Assembly (NCBI GenBank): GCA_900321425.1
Contig: ONWA01000013.1
Coordinates: 1 to 63,331 of the forward strand
DNA length: 63,331 nucleotides
DNA from: an uncultured Prevotellaceae bacterium
GTDB lineage: Bacteria; Bacteroidota; Bacteroidia; Bacteroidales; Bacteroidaceae
Direction: 5' to 3'
Shown here: in pieces, positions 53,964 to 61,342 of the stretch
How the letters are laid out: each line of letters starts with the position of its first letter
How positions within the stretch are numbered: the stretch's first letter is position 1
Notes under the pieces: generated by a model
What the model was told of the DNA's origin: nothing
Databases searched by the model: none
What the model saw: only the letters and a program-made list of their open reading frames with translations
Made by a program: the position numbers and the translations under genes

Positions 53964-53991
53964 GCAACTAGTTCAGTAATTGTTACGTCTA
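53964..53991 (+). promoter_or_regulatory. Possible ECF-sigma promoter of the DUF6249-PspC-sigma-DUF5056 unit
   Basis: GCAAC (53964-53968) and CGTCTA (53986-53991), 17 bp apart, resemble Bacteroidota ECF promoters; no TAnnTTTG box is present upstream of 54049. An own promoter used by the ECF factor encoded in the unit would be autoregulation. Pattern match only. Confidence 0.3.
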
Positions 53992-54048
53992 AAAATCGAA
54001 AAAAGACAGGAACGAACCTGTAAGTATGAACATTAAAACCATAAGAAT

Positions 54049-54735
54049 ATGAAGAAGTATTTATTTGTTATCGCGCTGTTGCTCACCCTGAGCATGACTT
54101 CCGACGCAGCAGCACAGAAACACCGTCATACGCCACAGGCGGATGAACTGGTAGACTCTACCTCTAAAGATGCACTTGAGGCTTTCTCAGATACCACGAC
54201 CGTTGCAGACAGCGACTCCGTAGCAGCAGCCGATGATTTCGATGAGGACTTTGATGTCACCATCAGCGACGATAAGTTGAGTGATATCCTCCGTAGCATA
54301 GGATTGGGCAATTTGGTGGGAGGCGTTTTCTTGTTTGTTCTCTTACCGCTGATCCTCTTTGTCATCGCCCCCGTCCTTATCCTCTTCCTGATTTTCTATT
54401 TCATCAATAGGAACAGGCGCGACAGGATGAAACTGGCACAGATGGCGATTGAGAAGGGACAACCTATCCCTGAGCAGCTGTTGAAAGACCGTATGGCTCC
54501 TGTTGACGACCGTATGATGCAGCAGGGTATCCGTCAGCTGTTCCTCGGTATCGGTCTGGCTATCTTCCTCGGCATCTGTATCGGGGAGGTGGGAGTAGGT
54601 ATCGGCGCCTTGATTGCCTTCATCGGTTTGGGAAAGATCTGTATCGCCTACATGAACAACCGCAAGAACCGCTCCGTCAACGACGACGACCTGAATAACG
54701 ATAGTAATAACACTACAGATATCCAACAGCTATGA
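54049..54735 (+). CDS. DUF6249-like membrane protein
   Basis: A 228-residue protein with a signal peptide (MKKYLFVIALLLTLSMTSDAAA), a long acidic Asp/Ser-rich periplasmic region (about residues 30-85), then transmembrane helices (about 98-125 and two more near 170-200), a basic cytoplasmic segment (NRNRRDRMKLAQMAIEKGQPIPEQLLKD) and a Asp/Asn-rich tail. The combination of an acidic ectodomain and the KGQPIPEQL motif fits the Bacteroidota DUF6249 class, which accompanies ECF sigma genes. The next gene (PspC) starts within the last four bases. Confidence 0.7.
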   Translation: MKKYLFVIALLLTLSMTSDAAAQKHRHTPQADELVDSTSKDALEAFSDTTTVADSDSVAAADDFDEDFDVTISDDKLSDILRSIGLGNLVGGVFLFVLLPLILFVIAPVLILFLIFYFINRNRRDRMKLAQMAIEKGQPIPEQLLKDRMAPVDDRMMQQGIRQLFLGIGLAIFLGICIGEVGVGIGALIAFIGLGKICIAYMNNRKNRSVNDDDLNNDSNNTTDIQQL

Positions 54736-54923
54736 GTGAAAACAAGAAGTTATTCCGCTCCAACGACAGAATCATTGGGGGCGTGTGTGGAGGCTTAGCC
54801 GAGTATTTTGACTTCGACCCTACAGCAGTACGAGCTGCCTATGCCCTGCTGACGTTCTTCACAGCATTCAGTGGCATTCCCTGTTATCTGATTCTTTGGC
54901 TCATCATGCCTTCAAAATATTGA
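54732..54923 (+). CDS. PspC-domain membrane protein
   Basis: A 63-residue protein with the PspC domain: LFRSNDRIIGGVCGGLAEYFDFDPTAVRAAY, one transmembrane segment (LLTFFTAFSGIPCYLILWLIM) and the stop directly after. PspC domains occur in envelope-stress modules. It overlaps the DUF6249 gene by 4 bp and lies 4 bp before the sigma factor. Confidence 0.88.
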   Translation: MSENKKLFRSNDRIIGGVCGGLAEYFDFDPTAVRAAYALLTFFTAFSGIPCYLILWLIMPSKY

Positions 54924-54927
54924 TCCG

Positions 54928-55467
54928 ATGGCAGAGCTCAGCGATCTCTCTCTCGTTACGCAGGTGGCTGTGTTTCATAACAAGCGGGCATTCGACCAGC
55001 TGGTTACGAAATACCAGTCACCTATACGTCGGTTCTTCCTGAACCAGACGTTGGGCGACGAGCAGCTGAGCGACGACCTGGCACAGGAGACATTCATCAA
55101 GGCCTACCTGAACATCACGAAGTTCAAGGGACTCTCAGGATTCTCCACCTGGCTGTTTCGTATCGCCTACAACGTGCACTATGACTATCGCCGGTCGCAG
55201 CACCTGACGGTAGATATGGACTCGCAGGCTGTTCAGGCACTACATACCGGAAGGGGTGGAGAGGTAGAGAAAACGGATATCTATCAGGCATTACGCCTAC
55301 TGAAGGAAGAGGAACGCACCTGTATCACCCTCCAACTCATCGACGGTTATCCCATCGACCAGATTGCGAAGATCATGGGTATGCCTTCGGGCACCGTGAA
55401 GTCGCACCTCTCACGAGGAAAAGAAAAGTTAGCTGACTACTTAAAGAAAAATGGTTATGACAGATAA
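54928..55467 (+). CDS. ECF RNA polymerase sigma factor
   Basis: A 179-residue extracytoplasmic-function sigma factor. Region 2 contains DDLAQETFIKAYLNITKF and FSTWLFRIAYNVHYDYRRS (about residues 44-92); region 4 has TCITLQLIDGYPIDQIAKIMGMPSGTVKSHLSRGKEKL, with the helix-turn-helix near the end. Gene order (membrane DUF6249, PspC, sigma, membrane DUF5056) suggests an envelope-stress switch controlled by one of the flanking membrane proteins. It overlaps DUF5056 slightly. The unit starts at an ECF-like promoter, suggesting autoregulation. Confidence 0.92.
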   Translation: MAELSDLSLVTQVAVFHNKRAFDQLVTKYQSPIRRFFLNQTLGDEQLSDDLAQETFIKAYLNITKFKGLSGFSTWLFRIAYNVHYDYRRSQHLTVDMDSQAVQALHTGRGGEVEKTDIYQALRLLKEEERTCITLQLIDGYPIDQIAKIMGMPSGTVKSHLSRGKEKLADYLKKNGYDR

Positions 55468-55795
55468 AGACAATCAACTCATCGCATCGTTCTTCCAGCA
55501 TGCTGCGGAGGAACAGATCGCCGACAACGGATTCACCCGTCGGGTGATCAACCGCCTGCCTGCCGATACTGCACGACAGTCGCACCTGTGGACACTCTTC
55601 TGTGTCGTGATAGCGGCCGTCCTCTTCTATGTGAGTGGCGTATGGGTCGACGTACTGATCAATATCAAGGTGTTCGTTGCGAACCTTCCGCTACACGGAC
55701 TCCCCACACTCAACCCCTTACCTTGGATGGTTGTTGTTGCCACCTTCCTCGGTCTGTGCATCTATGAGGCACATCAAAGAGAACAGCTCGCCTGA
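55457..55795 (+). CDS. DUF5056-like membrane protein, possible anti-sigma factor
   Basis: A 112-residue protein with a soluble N-terminal part (MTDKDNQLIASFFQHAAEEQIADNGFTRRVINRLP) and two transmembrane helices (about residues 45-66 and 89-106). Position immediately after the ECF gene, overlapping it by 11 bp, and a cytosolic domain before the membrane fit an anti-sigma role; no ASD or zinc-binding motif is visible, so that is inference. The stop codon TGA lies in the loop of a 12-bp hairpin (55780-55810). Confidence 0.7.
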   Translation: MTDKDNQLIASFFQHAAEEQIADNGFTRRVINRLPADTARQSHLWTLFCVVIAAVLFYVSGVWVDVLINIKVFVANLPLHGLPTLNPLPWMVVVATFLGLCIYEAHQREQLA

Positions 55796-55810
55796 TAAGC
55801 GAGCTGTTCT
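55780..55810. terminator. Hairpin at the end of the ECF unit
   Basis: Perfect 12-bp stem AGAACAGCTCGC/GCGAGCTGTTCT with the DUF5056 stop codon in the loop. No T-run follows on either strand, so it may be a bidirectional processing or pausing site instead of a classical terminator. Confidence 0.55.
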
Positions 55811-55839
55811 GCATATTGGTTTCCGGATAGAGGGGAATA

Positions 55840-57945
55840 CTACCACAAATCTTCCGGCTCGTATTCCTCACGTTCTTCAATCTTTCTGGGCTTTGGCGGA
55901 TTCTTCAGCTGACCGTTCTCATCGAACATATTATAGGTGGTGTTCGTGACGATGAACTCCGTACGGCGGTTCAGCTGGTTACAGATCTCCTGCTCCTCGG
56001 GCGACAGTTTACTGATAAACTCCTCGGTCAGCACATCATTCTCCTTGAGGAAGGGATAGGTCTCTGTGAGTTTCCTGCGGATGGTCTTCGGCTTCTCCTT
56101 GCCATAGCCCACGGGCGTCAGACGACCTTTCTCAATACCGTGCTCGATCAGGTAGGCCACTACCGCCTCAGCCCGTCGCTGTGCCAGTGCCTTGTTGTAG
56201 GCGTTCGAACCGCGATAGTCGGCATGGGCACTCAGCTCTATCGCCACATTGGGATTCTCCTTGAGCAGATCGACCAGTTCGTCGAGGGCGGTCTTCGACT
56301 CAGGACGCAGGGTGGCCTTGTCGAAGTCGTAGAAGATATTGTCGATGAGGACGGGTGCTGTGAGTGATGCCAGCGGGAACTGGAGGACATACTCTTCAGA
56401 GTCTGTGACGGGTGCCACACGCAACTGTTCCCTGTGGTTGAGGAATCCCTTGCAGGTGGCGAGGAAGATATAGTCTACGTTTGGACTGATGACCTGTGTG
56501 AACGAGCCGTCGCCCTTTACGTTGATCTTCAGGTTCGTACCGTCGTTGCCCACCATATAGACGATGGCGGCAGGCAGCTCATATCCTTCCAGTTCGTACA
56601 CCCATCCCTTGACGGTCTGTATCACCTCTGGTTTCTCGAAGCTGTAGATATGGTCCCATCCCTTGCCGTCGCCTCTGTTGGACGAGAAGAAACCGCTGTT
56701 CTTTCCTCCTTCGAAGGTCATGCCGAAGTCGTCGCCCTGTGAGTTGAGTGGGTAGCCGGGATGCTCCAGTTCCCATCGTGGGGCTTTCTTGATTTGTCCT
56801 TTGATCTTACTCTTGTCGATGGGTTTGGCAATGAAGATGTCCAGACCGCCGAGACCTGGATGTCCGTTGGACGAGAAATACAGGTCGCCGTTGGGTCGGA
56901 AGGTAGGGAACATCTCGTCGCCTGGTGTGTTGACAGGGGCGCCCAGATTCTCCATCGGTCCTACGTTGTTGCCATAGAGTGAGGCTCTCCAGATGTCGTA
57001 GCCACCCATGCCGCCTGGCATATCGGAGACGAAATAGATCCATTCGCCGTCGGGCGAGATAGCAGGATGGGCGTAGCTCACCGTCGTATCCTTGGAGATG
57101 ATCAGCTGGGTGGCCTTCGACCATGCCGCATCGCTACGGTTGGACGTGCAGATCGTCGCATAACGGGGATAGTCGGGATGCTCTGGACACTGGGTCAGGT
57201 ACATCGTACGGTTGTCGGGTGAGAACGAGCATACTCCCTCATCGAGGGCAGTATTCAACTCACTGTCGATGGTCTGCGGCTTACCCCATTTCCCTTTGTC
57301 GTCCTTCTGTGAGAAGAAGATATCGCTGGTCTTCGTTCCTGTGATACCGCTCAGCTCGTCACCCTTCGTCTGACTGCGTGTAGAGGTGAAATAGAGCTGG
57401 TCGTTATCGTCGCCGGCAAACATCGGTGAGAAGTCGGCGCGACGGGAGTTGAAGATATCCATGCGTTTCACCGTGTATTTCGAGCCCTCCTTTTTCCAGT
57501 TAGGACCTTGCTGTGCCGACTTCAGTCCTGCCTTCGTCAGTGAGAGGTAGGGCTCCTTGAGCTTTCCCTTCGCTGAGTCGAGTACCAGTTGAAAGTGTCG
57601 CTCGGCATCGTGATAGTTGCCGTTGCGGAGGTATAGCTGTCCCAGATAGAAATGGGTGAGCGAGTCTTCCTGTTTGTAGCGCACGACATTATTATAGGCA
57701 GCGATAGCCTTCGGCGCATGGTTGATACGTCGGTAGCAGTCGGCGAGCTTCTTCGCCCGTTTACCTCGTGTGGCCCGTTCTTTGGCAGGTGTTGCCGAGT
57801 AAGCACGTTTATACTGAGTGGCGGCATCGTAATACTCTCCAAGGGAGTAGAACTTATCGCCCTTCTTCATGAACTTGTCGGCACCGCATCCTGTGAGGAT
57901 GACGGCCACCATCAGGGTATATACAATATAAATGAATTTCCGCAT
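55840..57945 (-). CDS. porE: PorE-like OmpA-family lipoprotein (TPR, propeller, CRD, OmpA domains)
   Basis: A 701-residue lipoprotein (lipobox cysteine at residue 20 in ILTGCGADKF). Domains in order: TPR repeats (about 30-165, for example KGDKFYSLGEYYDAATQYKRAY), a WD40/PD40-type propeller (about 170-440, SFSPDNRTMYLTQCPEH, ISPDGEWIYFVSDMPGGMGGYDIW, FRPNGDLYFSSNGHPGLGGLDIF), a CarboxypepD regulatory domain (about 450-525), and an OmpA peptidoglycan-binding domain (about 535-700, FYDFDKATLRP, LSAHADYRGS). This order is that of PorE, a periplasmic anchor of the type IX secretion system in Porphyromonas. The symbol is by architecture. It follows topB by 28 bp on the same strand. Confidence 0.8.
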   Translation of the reverse strand: MRKFIYIVYTLMVAVILTGCGADKFMKKGDKFYSLGEYYDAATQYKRAYSATPAKERATRGKRAKKLADCYRRINHAPKAIAAYNNVVRYKQEDSLTHFYLGQLYLRNGNYHDAERHFQLVLDSAKGKLKEPYLSLTKAGLKSAQQGPNWKKEGSKYTVKRMDIFNSRRADFSPMFAGDDNDQLYFTSTRSQTKGDELSGITGTKTSDIFFSQKDDKGKWGKPQTIDSELNTALDEGVCSFSPDNRTMYLTQCPEHPDYPRYATICTSNRSDAAWSKATQLIISKDTTVSYAHPAISPDGEWIYFVSDMPGGMGGYDIWRASLYGNNVGPMENLGAPVNTPGDEMFPTFRPNGDLYFSSNGHPGLGGLDIFIAKPIDKSKIKGQIKKAPRWELEHPGYPLNSQGDDFGMTFEGGKNSGFFSSNRGDGKGWDHIYSFEKPEVIQTVKGWVYELEGYELPAAIVYMVGNDGTNLKINVKGDGSFTQVISPNVDYIFLATCKGFLNHREQLRVAPVTDSEEYVLQFPLASLTAPVLIDNIFYDFDKATLRPESKTALDELVDLLKENPNVAIELSAHADYRGSNAYNKALAQRRAEAVVAYLIEHGIEKGRLTPVGYGKEKPKTIRRKLTETYPFLKENDVLTEEFISKLSPEEQEICNQLNRRTEFIVTNTTYNMFDENGQLKNPPKPRKIEEREEYEPEDLW

Positions 57946-57973
57946 ACTCTGTAATAACGCAGAGATGTGCCTT

Positions 57974-59926
57974 TTATTGTGTGAACGTGATGCGACGGTT
58001 GGTGGGGTCTGCCATCACCTCCTTGACGATATCGGTGATCTGCTGTTTCAGCTCGTCGATAAACTGTGCGGGATCGTACTTCTGGTGCTCGATGTCACGC
58101 AGTTTCTTTTCCCAGATACCTGTCAGCTCACAGCTCTTCAACAGCTCCTCGCGGATGAGGTCGATGAGCTCGATGCCCGTAGGGGTGGCGACGAGTCGTT
58201 TGCGTTCGCGTTTGATATAGCGGCGCTTGAAGAGTGTCTCGATGATGCTCGCTCTGCTCGATGGTCGTCCGATACCGTTCTCCTTCATTGCAGCACGGAG
58301 GGTCTCATCCTCCACAAACTTACCCGCCGTCTCCATCGCGCGCAGTAGAGTGGCCTCGGTATAGTAGGGTGGTGGTGTGGTCCATTTCTCCGTGAGGGTG
58401 GGGGTGTGCGGTCCACTCTCTCCCTTGGTGAAGGTGGGCAGCGTACGCTCCTCGTCGACAGGCTTGTCGGGGTTCTCGGGAGTTTCCGGACTCTCCAGAC
58501 TCCCCGGATTCCCTGGACTCTCCAGACTCCCCGGATTTCCTGGACTCTCCAGCGCTTTCTCTCTGACGATGCGCCAGCCTGGGTCGAGAATCTCCTTGCC
58601 GGTGGCCTTGAACTCAACGAAGTCCCTAGAATCCCTAGAATTTCTAGAATCTCTAGAATTTCTAGAATCTCTAGAATCTTCCGATGAAACCTCCCCTAAT
58701 ACGGTGGTGGTAGAGAACTTACAGTCTGGCAGAAACACCCCGATAAAGCGACGGGCGATGAGGTCGAATACCTTCCGTTCAGCATCGCTCAGACCCTGCG
58801 GAACCACCCCTGTAGGGATGATGGCGTGGTGGTCGGTCACCTTTGAACTGTCGAAGACACGTTTCGACTTCTTCAGTGCCTTTCCGCCGATGGGACGGAT
58901 CAGGTCGGCATAGGGTGCCTTACCGAAGAATTTCGTCTGAAAAAGACCGTTGAGTGTCTGCGGACATTTGGGATAGATATCGTCTGAGAGATACTGGGTG
59001 TCCACACGGGGATAGGTGGTGTATTTCCGTTCGTAGAGTGCCTGGATGAGGTTGAGTGTCATCTCTGCCGAGAAGCCGAACTTACGGTTGCAGTCCACCT
59101 GCAACGAGGTGAGGTCGTAGAGCTGTGGCGGCTGTTCTTTGCCTTCTTTCTTCTCTACCTTGGTTACCGTAAAGGGCTTCCCCTCGATGAGGGAGAACGC
59201 CTGTTCACCTTCCTCCTTCGACGTGAACTTCCCCGATGTGGCGGTGAAGGTGGTGTCGCGATAGACGGTGGCGAGCACCCAGTAGGGCTCGGGCTTGAAG
59301 TTCTCGATCTCCTTCTGACGGTTGACGATCAGCGCCAGCGTAGGCGTCTGCACCCGTCCGATACTCAGCACCTGTCGGTTCTGTCCGTATCGCAACGTAT
59401 AGAGACGGGTGGCGTTCATACCCAACAGCCAGTCGCCGATGGCACGCGACAGTCCTGCGAGGTATAGCGGCTGATAGTCCTGTTGGTCTTTCAGGTTCTG
59501 GAACCCCTCACGGATGGCCTCGTCGGTCATGGAGGATATCCACAGTCGACTAACGGGACATGTGGCTCCCGCCTTCTGCATCACCCACCGTTGGATGAGC
59601 TCTCCCTCCTGTCCGGCGTCACCACAGTTCACGATGCGCTCCGCTGCCTGCATGAGTCGTTCGATGATGGCAAACTGTTTCTTGATACCGGGGTCGTCAA
59701 TGAGCTTGATACCGAAACGCGTCGGTATCATCGGCAGTGAGCTCAGACTCCACGACTTCCATGCCTGGGTATAGTCGTGGGGCTCCTTCAGCGTACACAG
59801 GTGACCGAACGTCCACGTCACCTGAAAGCCGTTTCCTTCCATATATCCATCATGACTCTTGGTCGCTCCGATGATACGGGCGATATCCTTAGCCACACTG
59901 GGTTTCTCTGCGATGCAAACAATCAT
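57974..59926 (-). CDS. topB: DNA topoisomerase III
   Basis: Type IA topoisomerase that relaxes and decatenates DNA. The 650-residue protein begins with the Toprim domain MIVCIAEKPSVAKDIARIIG, then DAGQEGELI, and the active-site region with GRVQTPTLALIVNRQKEI (catalytic Tyr motif about 320). Two in-frame insertions interrupt the conserved core: SRD/SRN repeats at about residues 416-435 and an ESPGNPGSL repeat at about 457-480, both made of 9-bp DNA units of one family. The C-terminus retains KENGIGRPSSRASIIETLFKR. It has a -7 box 19 bases upstream (TACCTTTG on - strand, 59953-59946). Confidence 0.94.
   Translation of the reverse strand: MIVCIAEKPSVAKDIARIIGATKSHDGYMEGNGFQVTWTFGHLCTLKEPHDYTQAWKSWSLSSLPMIPTRFGIKLIDDPGIKKQFAIIERLMQAAERIVNCGDAGQEGELIQRWVMQKAGATCPVSRLWISSMTDEAIREGFQNLKDQQDYQPLYLAGLSRAIGDWLLGMNATRLYTLRYGQNRQVLSIGRVQTPTLALIVNRQKEIENFKPEPYWVLATVYRDTTFTATSGKFTSKEEGEQAFSLIEGKPFTVTKVEKKEGKEQPPQLYDLTSLQVDCNRKFGFSAEMTLNLIQALYERKYTTYPRVDTQYLSDDIYPKCPQTLNGLFQTKFFGKAPYADLIRPIGGKALKKSKRVFDSSKVTDHHAIIPTGVVPQGLSDAERKVFDLIARRFIGVFLPDCKFSTTTVLGEVSSEDSRDSRNSRDSRNSRDSRDFVEFKATGKEILDPGWRIVREKALESPGNPGSLESPGNPGSLESPETPENPDKPVDEERTLPTFTKGESGPHTPTLTEKWTTPPPYYTEATLLRAMETAGKFVEDETLRAAMKENGIGRPSSRASIIETLFKRRYIKRERKRLVATPTGIELIDLIREELLKSCELTGIWEKKLRDIEHQKYDPAQFIDELKQQITDIVKEVMADPTNRRITFTQ
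58482..58553. repeat. 9-bp tandem repeat array (GC-rich type) inside topB
   Basis: Eight 9-bp units on the + strand (GTTTCCGGA, CTCTCCAGA, CTCCCCGGA, TTCCCTGGA, CTCTCCAGA, CTCCCCGGA, TTTCCTGGA, CTCTCCAGC) with a 27-bp super-period; encodes ESPGNPGSL twice. Confidence 0.9.
58622..58675. repeat. 9-bp tandem repeat array (AT-rich type) inside topB
   Basis: Six 9-bp units (GTCCCTAGA, ATCCCTAGA, ATTTCTAGA, ATCTCTAGA, ATTTCTAGA, ATCTCTAGA) plus a degenerate seventh; encodes Ser-Arg-Asp/Asn repeats. ATCTCTAGA is identical to units in clpB. Confidence 0.92.
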
Positions 59927-59945
59927 TTTCTCGTTATTTAATCTG

Positions 59946-59953
59946 CAAAGGTA
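59946..59953 (-). promoter_or_regulatory. -7 box of topB
   Basis: TACCTTTG on the - strand, 19 bases before the topB ATG. Confidence 0.6.
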
Positions 59954-59997
59954 CTACTTTTTCTTGAGAATCATTCGCTGATTCGTATTTTTCTTTG

Positions 59998-60005
59998 TAC
60001 TTTTG
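59998..60005 (+). promoter_or_regulatory. -7 box of the porin gene
   Basis: TACTTTTG; the frame start at 59995 lies inside this box, so the real start is downstream. Confidence 0.55.
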
Positions 60006-60030
60006 CGGCTTTGAAACTAAACCTTGTTCA

Positions 60031-61311
60031 ATGAATACATTCATGAATCATCAAATGGTAAGAAAAGGATGGCTGATCATCGCGCTGGCCATGATGAGCC
60101 TTAACGTATCGGCGCAGGATAGTTTGGAAATCAAGAAGCTGCGTGAGGAACTGGAGTTATTGAAGAAGGAAGTGCAACAGCTTCGGGCACTGTTGCCCGC
60201 AGCGGTACAGGCATCGATGGCACAGCCGTCGACAGCACAAACCGTCGACACCGTCTCCGTAGCGCCAGCGCCACAGGAAAAGAAGCCGGCGAAGACCAAC
60301 TGGTTGCAGAATCTGGCTAGCCGCATCTCCATCAACGGTTATGCGCAGGGCGGCTATGCCCATAACGATATGGGACCTGATGCGATGGGCAACAAACGGT
60401 CTACCAGCGACTTCAACCTCAAGCGCTCGCTCTTATGGGTGAAGGCTCGCATCACCGACCGTTGGTCGTTCCTCTTCATGCACGACTTCTCCAGTGTGGT
60501 ACAGGAGTACTATACCGACTTCCGTATCACCAACAATCAGGCACTCACCGTACGTGTGGGACAGTTTAAGAACTCGCTCACGATGGAGAACCCGCTGTCG
60601 CCTGTGCAACTGGAACTCATCGATGTGTGCTCGCAGGCCGTCAGCTATCTGTCGGGTGGGGGCGGCGACCCCTTCTATGGCGTTAACTACGGTCGCGATA
60701 TGGGATTGAAGGTGTATGGCGAACTCTTCAACAGTCATCTGCTCTACGAGGTGGCGCTGATGAACGGACAGGGTGTGAACCGCAGGGACGGCAACAAGCA
60801 TAAGGACGTGATCGTGAAACTTGACTACCGTCCCATGAAGGGATTACGCTTTGTCGCTTCAGGGCAATTGGGTAAGGGGCACTCCATCTATGATGCGAAC
60901 GTGAAGCCAGTGGCTTGGAACCCCACCATCCAACTGGGTGATGACTATACCCGCAACCGCTATAGCGTAGGTTTCGAGTATAAGTTCGGAGCCTACGGCA
61001 AGGACCGCTATAAGGAAGCCCGTCCTATCAGTCTGCGTGCCGAGTGGCTCGAGGGAAAGGATGGCGATGTGAAGAGCCGCGGTGCCTATCTCACCACCTG
61101 TATACCTCTCTACAAGGGATTGGATGCCATCGGCTCCTTCGACTGGTTCGACCGTAACATCAACATGAAGTATGACCAGACCAATTTCACCTTGGGATTG
61201 CAATACTGGTTCTATAAGAACTGTCGTGTACAGATGCAGTACACCCACGCATGGCGACAGTTTGATTGCGACTATAATCACCTGCAGACGCAGTTGCAGG
61301 TAGCGTTTTAG
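60031..61311 (+). CDS. OprO/OprP-type porin family protein
   Basis: A 426-residue outer-membrane porin of the phosphate-selective (OprP-like) class. The signal peptide (VRKGWLIIALAMMSLNVSAQ, cleavage near SAQ) is followed by a coiled-coil segment (LEIKKLREELELLKKEVQQLRALL) and a beta barrel beginning near residue 105 (RISINGYAQGGYAHNDMGP). Strands such as LRVGQFK-like VRVGQFKNSLTMEN and VDYRPMKGLRFVASGQLG are present, and the chain ends in an aromatic residue. Specificity for phosphate cannot be inferred. ATG 60031 is chosen; 60043 and 60055 are other in-frame ATGs. It ends 31 bp before the symporter. Confidence 0.82.
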   Translation: MNTFMNHQMVRKGWLIIALAMMSLNVSAQDSLEIKKLREELELLKKEVQQLRALLPAAVQASMAQPSTAQTVDTVSVAPAPQEKKPAKTNWLQNLASRISINGYAQGGYAHNDMGPDAMGNKRSTSDFNLKRSLLWVKARITDRWSFLFMHDFSSVVQEYYTDFRITNNQALTVRVGQFKNSLTMENPLSPVQLELIDVCSQAVSYLSGGGGDPFYGVNYGRDMGLKVYGELFNSHLLYEVALMNGQGVNRRDGNKHKDVIVKLDYRPMKGLRFVASGQLGKGHSIYDANVKPVAWNPTIQLGDDYTRNRYSVGFEYKFGAYGKDRYKEARPISLRAEWLEGKDGDVKSRGAYLTTCIPLYKGLDAIGSFDWFDRNINMKYDQTNFTLGLQYWFYKNCRVQMQYTHAWRQFDCDYNHLQTQLQVAF

Positions 61312-61342
61312 TATTCATTTCTGAAAAAAATCACGTAAAACC

